Source: MGBC163016 sp910588905
GTDB taxonomy: Bacteria; Actinomycetota; Coriobacteriia; Coriobacteriales; Eggerthellaceae
Direction: 5' to 3'
Length of the DNA: 64,000 nucleotides
NCBI GenBank assembly: GCA_948616985.1
Contig: CAPGDO010000010.1
Span: 1-64,000 of the forward strand
Below the pieces are notes generated by a model. It was not told where the DNA came from and ran no database searches. It saw only the letters and a program-made list of their open reading frames with translations. Within the stretch, counting starts at the first letter, position 1, and every line of letters starts with the position of its first letter. The translations under genes and the position numbers were made by a program. Shown one piece after another: positions 45,069 through 51,375 of the stretch.

Positions 45069-45093
45069 ATATGATATAAAAATTATATCATAT
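45069..45093. promoter_or_regulatory. Perfect 11-bp inverted repeat before brnT
   Basis: ATATGATATAA and TTATATCATAT are separated by AAA, 15 bases upstream of the brnT start. Position and symmetry suit the operator for BrnA autorepression; the AT-rich sequence could also hold the promoter. Confidence 0.65.
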
Positions 45094-45120
45094 GTATATA
45101 GTATTAGTAATTGATCTAAT

Positions 45121-45143
45121 TGCCAGTCAGAATGCCACTGCTC
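45121..45143 (+). repeat. Cassette-border repeat, copy 2
   Basis: Core TGCCAGTCAGAATGCCACTG, identical to copy 4 over 23 bases. It lies between the brnTA promoter region and the next small gene (45202-45549). Confidence 0.7.
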
Positions 45144-45201
45144 CGAAACATGACCCTCTTCGGGTATCTGCGAACGGATGGATAAACGCTCGTTCTTCCA
45201 C

Positions 45202-45549
45202 CTAGATAGTTCGACGGCTTGAGCGCAATGAGGCACCTTTCGCCATGATCTTATCGGCTATCCACTCGTCCTTGCAGGCAAGCGTCCACCATCTTCCCTC
45301 AATGAGGATGTCTACCAGCCACTCTTTCTTCAGGCATCCCGACAAGTCCACCTTGTTCGTGTACTGCCAATGTTTCTTCATGATAGGGTCATCTATGACG
45401 AACGAATCCATCCTGAACCATGTACCCTCTTTGGGCGCTTTCACCTCAATGGCATCGTGGAGAAGGCGTACAGTACAAGGGAGGTCTTTCCCAGGATCCC
45501 TCCGTCGCATTGTGAAGCTAGGTGTGAGAAGCCAATTGATCAATCTCAT
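45202..45549 (-). CDS. Small protein of unknown function
   Basis: A 115-residue protein from the ATG at 45549, preceded by AGGAAG; a GTG nine bases upstream is possible. It has WFRMDSFVIDDPIMKKHW and LVDILIEGRWWTLACKDEW, a Trp-rich beta-type pattern, and a basic C-terminus. I do not recognise the family. It stands alone between border repeats 2 and 3. Confidence 0.55.
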   Translation of the reverse strand: MRLINWLLTPSFTMRRRDPGKDLPCTVRLLHDAIEVKAPKEGTWFRMDSFVIDDPIMKKHWQYTNKVDLSGCLKKEWLVDILIEGRWWTLACKDEWIADKIMAKGASLRSSRRTI

Positions 45550-45571
45550 GTAGCCCACTTCCTAGTTTGAA

Positions 45572-45590
45572 TGTCAGTCAGAATGCCACT
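45572..45590 (+). repeat. Cassette-border repeat, copy 3
   Basis: TGTCAGTCAGAATGCCACT, one base different from the core of copies 2 and 4, preceded by GTTTGAA. It lies upstream of the gene at 45202-45549, which reads away from it on the minus strand. Confidence 0.7.
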
Positions 45591-45653
45591 TTTTCAAAAC
45601 GAACGAAGGCGACTATGCCATCTGGCCGCGAGCATTCCAACCGAGATGCCCGA

Positions 45654-45998
45654 TCAAGGCGCGTAGTCCTCTCTGCGCTTCTTGAAATCCTTCAACATCT
45701 TCTTGACATCACGCTCGGTTATGCCCCAGCCTTCGCCATATTGATAGCGCCGCACGGTACCGTCCGCCATCGTAAGGACCAGATACGAGAAGCGCTCTAT
45801 CACCGGATACTCCTTGGTGGATGCCAGCATCTCTAGGACCCCTCCGACGAAACCGCCCGCCAAGAAATCCAGTGTGGACCGCATGGGCGCTGGTTCGTAT
45901 TCGACTCCGACTTGTACGTCTTCGGCATACGTTCCGATATAGGCGATAGATGACTTGGGTATCCGCTCACCATAGAGGTAGATGTAGCTGTCTGTCAT
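45654..45998 (-). CDS. Small protein of unknown function
   Basis: A 114-residue protein with a mainly beta-strand N-terminal part (YIYLYGERIPKSSIAYIGTY), a Gly-rich segment (LDFLAGGFVGGVLEML) and a basic helical C-terminus (RDVKKMLKDFKKRR). It resembles PH-like or YcxB-like small domains, but the match is not firm. Its ATG directly follows the TAG of the 35-codon gene at 45999-46106, so it belongs to a three-gene operon with that and the zinc-ribbon gene. Confidence 0.55.
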   Translation of the reverse strand: MTDSYIYLYGERIPKSSIAYIGTYAEDVQVGVEYEPAPMRSTLDFLAGGFVGGVLEMLASTKEYPVIERFSYLVLTMADGTVRRYQYGEGWGITERDVKKMLKDFKKRREDYAP

Positions 45999-46106
45999 CT
46001 AAGCAGCCCTCAATCGGCCACCTGCGATCATGACGTAAAGCATCCTCAAGACCTGGCGCGTCTCAGTCTGCTCCTCAGTCGAGACACGAACGTATTCGTG
46101 CCTCAT
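45999..46106 (-). CDS. 35-residue protein resembling the start of a serine recombinase
   Basis: My translation from the ATG at 46106 gives a 35-residue peptide containing YVRVSTEEQTETRQ, the hallmark N-terminal motif of serine resolvases, with the would-be catalytic Ser. The remaining 17 residues do not continue the family. The ATG overlaps the upstream TGA (ATGA) and its TAG abuts the next ATG, so the tight coupling argues that it is translated. It may be a resolvase remnant fixed as a small gene. Confidence 0.5.
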   Translation of the reverse strand: MRHEYVRVSTEEQTETRQVLRMLYVMIAGGRLRAA

Positions 46107-46375
46107 GATGTTGCCCCCTTCAAATCTTCAAAGCTGATGATGTTCGCCTTGTGCTTGACGGGATTTCGCCAAGGCGTCTTACCATCCCATTCGACCTCGG
46201 CAGACTTTGGAGCAGAGATCGACTGGAAGTATCCACATTCGCACGTCTCGTAAGCGCCATTAGGACTGAGGCTATGCTTCAGCTTCAGCGATCTGTGCGT
46301 GCACTTCGGACAGATGCGCTTCTGTTTGGAGAGCGATTCGAAATAGGGTGAGAAATCTGACTTCTGAGATTCCAT
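46103..46375 (-). CDS. Small zinc-ribbon protein
   Basis: A 90-residue protein from the ATG at 46375 (AGAGGA upstream). CPKCTHRS and CECGYF form one zinc ribbon at residues 22-50; the tail FEDLKGATS is polar. First gene of the three-gene unit running to 45654. Border repeat copy 4 lies 43 bases upstream of its start. Function is unknown. Confidence 0.55.
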   Translation of the reverse strand: MESQKSDFSPYFESLSKQKRICPKCTHRSLKLKHSLSPNGAYETCECGYFQSISAPKSAEVEWDGKTPWRNPVKHKANIISFEDLKGATS

Positions 46376-46417
46376 GCCGGTCCTCTCTGGAGCGGTTCTC
46401 ACTATGGTAGGTTTGAC

Positions 46418-46440
46418 TGCCAGTCAGAATGCCACTGCTC
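46418..46440 (+). repeat. Cassette-border repeat, copy 4
   Basis: Core TGCCAGTCAGAATGCCACTG, identical to copy 2 over 23 bases and preceded by GTTTGAC as in copy 1. It separates the zinc-ribbon operon from the HIRAN gene. Confidence 0.7.
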
Positions 46441-46471
46441 AAGTACTACCTAATTTATAAACCACTGCATC

Positions 46472-46816
46472 TCATCGCACATCGTTCACGCATATACTGA
46501 CGCGGACCTGCTTCCAAGGGGCAGCTTCGCTATCCACCTGCAAGACACGGACCGAAAAGGCATCGGCATGACCAAAATGCAACATGGTTGCGAATAGTGC
46601 ATTCTGATCAGCGGGGACATAGCCGAGTTTCGTTGCCCCCAAGTACAGGGCCACGGCTTGAGGATCATAGGGGTTATCAGGCTCGACTACGAGTTCCAGT
46701 ACGATGCCCGGTTTCAGCTGATCGAGTACAAGCGCGCCATCCCAGTGTTGGAAACCATGGATGTGGAAGCTAGTCAGTACCTTGGATGGCTCATATCCCT
46801 TTTCTGCCCTCTGCAT
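46472..46816 (-). CDS. HIRAN-domain protein
   Basis: A 114-residue protein from the ATG at 46816, chosen because AAGGAGGAAGG lies eight bases upstream. It is almost entirely a HIRAN domain: IHGFQHWDGALVL, LVVEPDNPYDPQAVALY and KLGYVPADQNALFATML. HIRAN domains bind 3' ends of single-stranded DNA and in bacteria often occur alone or fused to nucleases; here it is alone. Its partner is unknown. It lies just outside border repeat copy 4. Confidence 0.8.
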   Translation of the reverse strand: MQRAEKGYEPSKVLTSFHIHGFQHWDGALVLDQLKPGIVLELVVEPDNPYDPQAVALYLGATKLGYVPADQNALFATMLHFGHADAFSVRVLQVDSEAAPWKQVRVSICVNDVR

Positions 46817-47049
46817 GATCGGACCTTCCTCCTTACCCATTCACCACACCTGCACTATACCTTCAGACAAGACAGAGCGTGTCCGTTCTATGGGACAGAA
46901 CCAATGAACTCGAAGGAACGATGGAATCCATTGCAATGCGGTCTCTACAGATACTGAGCAAAATGAGGTCCCTATCCCATTTCGCGGACACCCATTCCTG
47001 CATACAGGATATAGACTGACCGCAAAACACGAGAGATTGCCAGGTGGAG

Positions 47050-47406
47050 ATGAATGATGCAAACCTGAACTATATAGCCTTTAGCGCTGTGAATACTTCA
47101 TCTGCGTTCGATGCCGTTCTTGTAGATGTGCTTCGGCCTTGGGATTGCGAAGCGCAAGACTGGGCGGATGCATCATCGTTCCTCTTTCGCTTCGAATGCG
47201 AGGATCTCTTGATCTGGAAGGAAGACGACGCGATTCGATGCGAAAGAGGCATCTTGAATGCCCATAAGAGTGCAAGCCGCCTTCTGAGAGAGATCGCAAG
47301 CGTGAGCAAGAACGACCCCTGTCTTTGCTGGAGGCACGATCTGTCCTTTGCTCGCTATATCGGGCAGAGCAATTCAATGACAGAACTGATCGAAAGCATT
47401 CGATGA
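47050..47406 (+). CDS. Small protein of unknown function
   Basis: About 118 residues; the start may be the ATG at 47050 or the GTG at 47044. It is acidic with several Trp and Cys (LLIWKEDDAIRCERG, CLCWRHD) and no recognised motif. It is transcribed opposite to its neighbours. Support is only the open frame and ordinary codon use. Confidence 0.4.
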   Translation: MNDANLNYIAFSAVNTSSAFDAVLVDVLRPWDCEAQDWADASSFLFRFECEDLLIWKEDDAIRCERGILNAHKSASRLLREIASVSKNDPCLCWRHDLSFARYIGQSNSMTELIESIR

Positions 47407-47537
47407 ACGCCGATTGCTCACATATAGCATTAAAATGACCTTGCGGATCTTCGTCCAGTGCCTTTCCTTGCATGCGACAACGACGTCGCAAGTGCCTCGC
47501 CCGTACCGAATGCTCAGTCAGCCGACACGGATCGAAC

Positions 47538-48515
47538 TCAACCGATCAAGCCTCGTAGGTACTCGCAGTACTCCTCTTTCAGGCGCTTCGGAGCGTCAAT
47601 GCGCACCGCATTCGCCATGCCAGCTACCCACCCGAAGAACTGTGGGCTCTTGCGCACCTTCACCACCGCTTTCGCCGTTCCGTCTTTTTGCGAGATGATC
47701 TCAGCGGCATCCCCAAAACGATCCAGGATGATCTCCGCCTTATCCCCATCAACACGCAGCGTCACGGTTACCCGCTCTCCATCAAAGCGTCCGAAATACT
47801 CATGCTCATTTCCCTCATAGGCATAGTGGCTGATCTCATGCCTACGCGCAGCCTTGTCCTCAGACACCGCCAGATGCTGCATACGGTCGATCCTGAACTC
47901 CCTGAATCCATCGAATTCATCATCCCATGCTGTCAGATAGTAGAATCCGCCGTCATAGGTCACTGCAACAGGTGTCACCGTATAAGGCAACCCATCACGG
48001 CTTACGTGCAGCCGACCATCCGCCCCGATATGGCAATATCTGAATTCCACCTTGCGCTTCTCGTGCATGACGCGGTGGATGAGATCTATCGTCTCGAATA
48101 CGCCCTCCGCCTTCGATTTGATGCGCCCAGCTACATGTATGCGCCGATCGAGGAGGGCCCTCTGATGATCCGAAGCCATGAGCTTCAGGTTCGTCGTCAA
48201 GGAACGAGCCTGGCGCTTGGTGAGCGCTTTGCACGATTCGACCACATCTATCAAGAGCATCAGTTCGCTCAGGCTGAAATCGCGCCGCTCGATAGCGTAT
48301 TCCACTGGATTCCTTTGATATGTCCTGATATCCACACCGAATTCGCGCAGTATCTCTATATCGCGATAGATTCCCTTGCGCTCCGCTGATATGCCCACCT
48401 CCTCTAACCGCTCGATGAGCTGCTTCATGGAGAGTCCGTGATCGGCGTCCGTCTCCTCCTCCAAGATGCGGCGAATGAAGAGGATCTTCAGTTTGGCTTT
48501 GCTGTTATAGGACAT
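47538..48515 (-). CDS. WYL-domain transcriptional regulator
   Basis: A 325-residue protein with an N-terminal winged HTH (KLKILFIRRIL, GISAERKGIYRDIEIL), a central WYL domain (KVEFRYCHIGADG, YTVTPVAVTYDGGFYYLTAWD, FREFRIDRM) and a C-terminal WCX-like extension. Such regulators bind DNA and sense a ligand, often a nucleic acid or second messenger. In many genomes they control stress or defence genes. AGAGGAG precedes the start. No target is obvious; it is divergent from nnrE. Confidence 0.9.
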   Translation of the reverse strand: MSYNSKAKLKILFIRRILEEETDADHGLSMKQLIERLEEVGISAERKGIYRDIEILREFGVDIRTYQRNPVEYAIERRDFSLSELMLLIDVVESCKALTKRQARSLTTNLKLMASDHQRALLDRRIHVAGRIKSKAEGVFETIDLIHRVMHEKRKVEFRYCHIGADGRLHVSRDGLPYTVTPVAVTYDGGFYYLTAWDDEFDGFREFRIDRMQHLAVSEDKAARRHEISHYAYEGNEHEYFGRFDGERVTVTLRVDGDKAEIILDRFGDAAEIISQKDGTAKAVVKVRKSPQFFGWVAGMANAVRIDAPKRLKEEYCEYLRGLIG

Positions 48516-48720
48516 ATCCGCGACTCCTCTCGCGACCCTCGGAGCACATAAGATCCTGCTGATTCATTCTACTCTAAGGATGCGTGCGAACAATATCTGC
48601 ATATCCGCTCTATGGGACACCCTTTTCATAGGAAGGGCAGCGCCGTAGAGGCTTTTGCGGTATGGTCTTCTTTGGAGAAATGAACGCGATGCTGAGTGGT
48701 TTTCGGGAAAGGACTTGGCT

Positions 48721-49419
48721 ATGAGAGAATTCACAACGCTTCGTTGCGTGAACGGGACCGACCGCAAGGCTCGCGTGCTCGACGTCGCCGAAGTGGTGGC
48801 GCTCGAGCAGCGCATTGCCAGCGAGAGCACTTCCCTTCTGGAGATGATGACGCGGGCTGGAGCCGCGCTTGCACAAGCGATCGAGGAAGCAGCGCCTAAC
48901 GGACGCGTGGTCGTGCTGGCCGGATCAGGGAACAACGGCGGCGATGGCTGGGTTGCTGCGGCAAAGCTTGTAGAAGCCGGGCGTGATGTGATCCTCGCAA
49001 CCAAGACCGCACCCGCAGAACTGAACACCGAACCAGCTCGAACTGCTGCAATGGATGCGCTCGCACGCGGAGGGTTCGAGGTGTTGACGGCACCAAACAG
49101 GCAGCAGCTCGCCAAAGCACTGAAAAGCGCTTCCGTGATCGTGGACGCCATCCTGGGCACCGGCTTCGCCCACGACCAGGTACGCGAACCATACAGCTGG
49201 TGGATTCAACTGGCGAATGCTGCAAGAAGCGAGCGCGGTGCGACCATCATTGCTGCCGACGGTCCCAGCGGCCTTAACGCCCAAACTGGCGTGTCGGTCA
49301 GCGAATGCATCGAGGCCGACGTAACCGTCACCATGCTCGCACCTAAGGTCGGGCTGCTTGAACCGGCCGCGCAGTCCTACGTTGGCTCGCTCATGCTTGC
49401 GCCGCTGGTTGGAGAATAG
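48721..49419 (+). CDS. nnrE: NAD(P)H-hydrate epimerase
   Basis: A 232-residue YjeF N-terminal domain protein from the ATG at 48721, with AAAGGA upstream. It shows VVVLAGSGNNGGDGWVAA and ADGPSGLNAQTG, the signature of the epimerase. It interconverts R and S forms of damaged hydrated NAD(P)H so that the dehydratase can repair it. The dehydratase domain, often fused, is absent here and must be encoded elsewhere. It is a single gene. Confidence 0.9.
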   Translation: MREFTTLRCVNGTDRKARVLDVAEVVALEQRIASESTSLLEMMTRAGAALAQAIEEAAPNGRVVVLAGSGNNGGDGWVAAAKLVEAGRDVILATKTAPAELNTEPARTAAMDALARGGFEVLTAPNRQQLAKALKSASVIVDAILGTGFAHDQVREPYSWWIQLANAARSERGATIIAADGPSGLNAQTGVSVSECIEADVTVTMLAPKVGLLEPAAQSYVGSLMLAPLVGE

Positions 49420-49430
49420 TCCGTATCGTG

Positions 49431-49970
49431 CTAGGCCTTGCTACCCTGCAGTTCCACAGTATATAAAGGCTTGTACTGCGCGCCGTCACGGCAGAGCGTC
49501 GACTTGAACAACGTGATACGAGTGGCATCGCAAGGAAGCGGGAACGCGAGCTCTGGCAAAGGTGTCTTAGGAAGCTTAGCCCGGCGCGCCAGCGTGATAT
49601 GCGGAAGGAAGGGCTTGTCGTCGAACTCGATGCCGCGTGACCTCAGCGCCTCACGCAGGCGGGCGGCAAGATCGGTCAGTTCCGGGCCGGACGCCAGCCT
49701 AAGCCAGAGCGTTGCGTCTGACGCGCGCCCGAACTTACCAAGCCCATCAGGGCGCATGAGCACCGCAGCAGCACGGGCACAAGCTTCGTCCATGACATCC
49801 ATAACCTCGCGAGTTTGCGTCTCGTCGATATCGCCCAAGAATGCCAGCGTTACGTGGTAGTTCTGCCGCGGAACGAAGCGCCCCTCCACCGCAGCGCTCA
49901 ATATGCGCGCCATGGCGACGACATCCTCGACAAAGTTATCCGGTGGCTCCAGCGCAATGAAAGCCCTCAT
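49431..49970 (-). CDS. thpR: RNA 2',3'-cyclic phosphodiesterase (2'-5' RNA ligase family)
   Basis: A 179-residue protein with the two HxTx motifs of the 2H phosphoesterase family: YHVTLAFLG near residue 40 and PHITLARR near 125. The enzyme opens 2',3'-cyclic phosphates on RNA ends. The start overlaps the stop of the ArsC/Spx-like gene upstream (ATGA), so the two are translated together. Confidence 0.92.
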   Translation of the reverse strand: MRAFIALEPPDNFVEDVVAMARILSAAVEGRFVPRQNYHVTLAFLGDIDETQTREVMDVMDEACARAAAVLMRPDGLGKFGRASDATLWLRLASGPELTDLAARLREALRSRGIEFDDKPFLPHITLARRAKLPKTPLPELAFPLPCDATRITLFKSTLCRDGAQYKPLYTVELQGSKA

Positions 49971-50380
49971 CGGCTAGGCACCTCGTCTGCGATATGCACA
50001 CCATGCGCTTCGCCACTTTTTGCGAGAGCATCAGTCCAATCCGCCTCGCGAAAGCCGGGCGTTGCAGGCACGCCATCAACAATCAGCAGCGGCCGCTTCA
50101 CCAGCATGCCATCGCTCGCGAGCAGCGTGTATGCCTCTTCGTCAGTCATACCCGCATCCAGCTTCTGCTTCACTCCCAGTTCGCGATAGAGCATTCCCGA
50201 GGTGTTGAAGAACCGCCGGATAGGAAGGCCCGATCTCTCCCGCCACGTCCTCAACTCGTCAGCGGTCGGGTTCTGCGCAACGATGTCGCGCGACCCGAAC
50301 GCAACTCCATTACCTTCGAGCCACTTCTTCGCCTTCTTGCAAGTCGAACATTTCGGGTACTCGATGAAAAGCACCGACAT
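49967..50380 (-). CDS. ArsC/Spx-family protein
   Basis: A 137-residue thioredoxin-fold protein from the ATG at 50380, with GGAGGAG upstream. It has the CSTC active site (YPKCSTCKKAKKWL), FNTSGMLYRELG and the KRPLLIVDG motif. Family members reduce arsenate or act as redox-controlled RNA polymerase partners; the CxxC form here fits the YffB/Spx-like group, whose role is often unknown. It is coupled to thpR. Confidence 0.88.
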   Translation of the reverse strand: MSVLFIEYPKCSTCKKAKKWLEGNGVAFGSRDIVAQNPTADELRTWRERSGLPIRRFFNTSGMLYRELGVKQKLDAGMTDEEAYTLLASDGMLVKRPLLIVDGVPATPGFREADWTDALAKSGEAHGVHIADEVPSR

Positions 50381-50437
50381 GGCATACTCCTCCAGCTCGA
50401 GCCAACTGAGTCTGACACAGTCTGACACAGCACAGTC

Positions 50438-50460
50438 TGACACAGGACGCGGATAATGTC
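50438..50460 (+). repeat. Left arm of the inverted repeat flanking the RAYT gene
   Basis: Contains TGACACAGGACGCGGATAAT. Its reverse complement matches 51300-51322 at 21 of 23 bases. Just before it TCTGACACAG recurs three times within 50411-50445. Confidence 0.75.
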
Positions 50461-50521
50461 AGATATCATACACACGAAACACTACTCTTCAAAGCCACTC
50501 TGAGACGCAAGAAGTGATGCT

Positions 50522-51301
50522 ATGACATGGAAAGCGCGACAAGCCTCAGAAACCGACATCTATCACGTGATAGCGAGAGGGGCTGGCAGACGCATACTGT
50601 TCGAAGATGACATAGACCGCACTTTCTTTCTAGAAAGACTTCAGAATTGCAGAGAACAACATGATGCGACACTGTTTGCCTGGTGTCTGATGGATAACCA
50701 TATTCACTTGCTGATCAAGGCAAAACTGGATGTTCTTGCTCGTCTTATGCAATCTCTATGTACCTCTTACGCCCGCTTTTTCAATGGCCGACATGGCCAT
50801 GTAGGTCCTGTTTTCCAGGGGCGATTCAAAAGCATCCCCGTGGAAAACGACGCGCAGTTCATGGAGACTGTGCGCTACATCCACCTGAACCCCCTATCAG
50901 CTGGGATCTCACGTGTGGATGACTATGAATGGAGCAGCTTCAGGAGCTACCTGAGCGAACCGACAGACCCTGACCTACAGATGACACTGAACACCTTCGG
51001 TGGGGAACGACCTTTTATGGAGTCCCATCATGAAAATAGTGCCGACCAGGCACTGCTCGAGTTTGCAACCTACAACGGCGGACTCGCGATCAAGCGGCAT
51101 ATATTATCGGATAGCGAAGCACAGACCGTTGCTTGTCGCTTTTACGGAAAGAATTACGCAGACTCCATCGCAACAGCATCAAAAGAAGATAGGGATAAAG
51201 CAATAAGGAAACTGAGAGCAGCTGGCTTATCGGTAAGGCAGCTAGAAAGGCTCACAGGGATAGGCCGAGGAATAATCCAAGGATGCCGTCCAGAAATCTG
51301 A
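50522..51301 (+). CDS. REP-associated tyrosine transposase (RAYT, Y1/IS200-like)
   Basis: A 259-residue single-strand DNA transposase. The HUH motif is DNHIHLLIK near residue 60, and the candidate catalytic Tyr is in LCTSYARFFNGR. TVRYIHLNPLSAGI and YEWSSFRSYL are typical of the RAYT branch. A C-terminal helix-turn-helix (LSVRQLERLTGIGRGIIQG) is also usual. RAYT proteins act on short palindromic repeats and do not move as complete insertion sequences. Here inverted repeats flank the gene, the right one overlapping the stop codon. It lies 75 bases from the distal end of the CRISPR array. Confidence 0.9.
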   Translation: MTWKARQASETDIYHVIARGAGRRILFEDDIDRTFFLERLQNCREQHDATLFAWCLMDNHIHLLIKAKLDVLARLMQSLCTSYARFFNGRHGHVGPVFQGRFKSIPVENDAQFMETVRYIHLNPLSAGISRVDDYEWSSFRSYLSEPTDPDLQMTLNTFGGERPFMESHHENSADQALLEFATYNGGLAIKRHILSDSEAQTVACRFYGKNYADSIATASKEDRDKAIRKLRAAGLSVRQLERLTGIGRGIIQGCRPEI

Positions 51302-51322
51302 CGTTATCCGCGTCTTGTGTCA
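51300..51322 (-). repeat. Right arm of the inverted repeat flanking the RAYT gene
   Basis: Contains GACGTTATCCGCGTC followed by TTGTGTCA; inverted match to 50438-50460 with two differences. A second TTGTGTCACC follows at once, mirroring the tandem copies on the left. Confidence 0.75.
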
Positions 51323-51375
51323 CCTTCTTGTGTCACCTTCGCCGGTTGGAATGTGGTCAAAGCTGCTCAAACGAT

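Noticed and set aside
44507..46440. An integron cassette array
   Set aside because: No integrase gene and no attC-like imperfect palindromes are seen; the border sequence is short and not symmetric. Kept only as a cassette-like layout.
50522..51301. A complete IS200/IS605 insertion sequence
   Set aside because: The protein belongs to the RAYT branch, which does not form autonomous insertion sequences, and the flanks are long inverted repeats rather than IS200-type subterminal hairpins.
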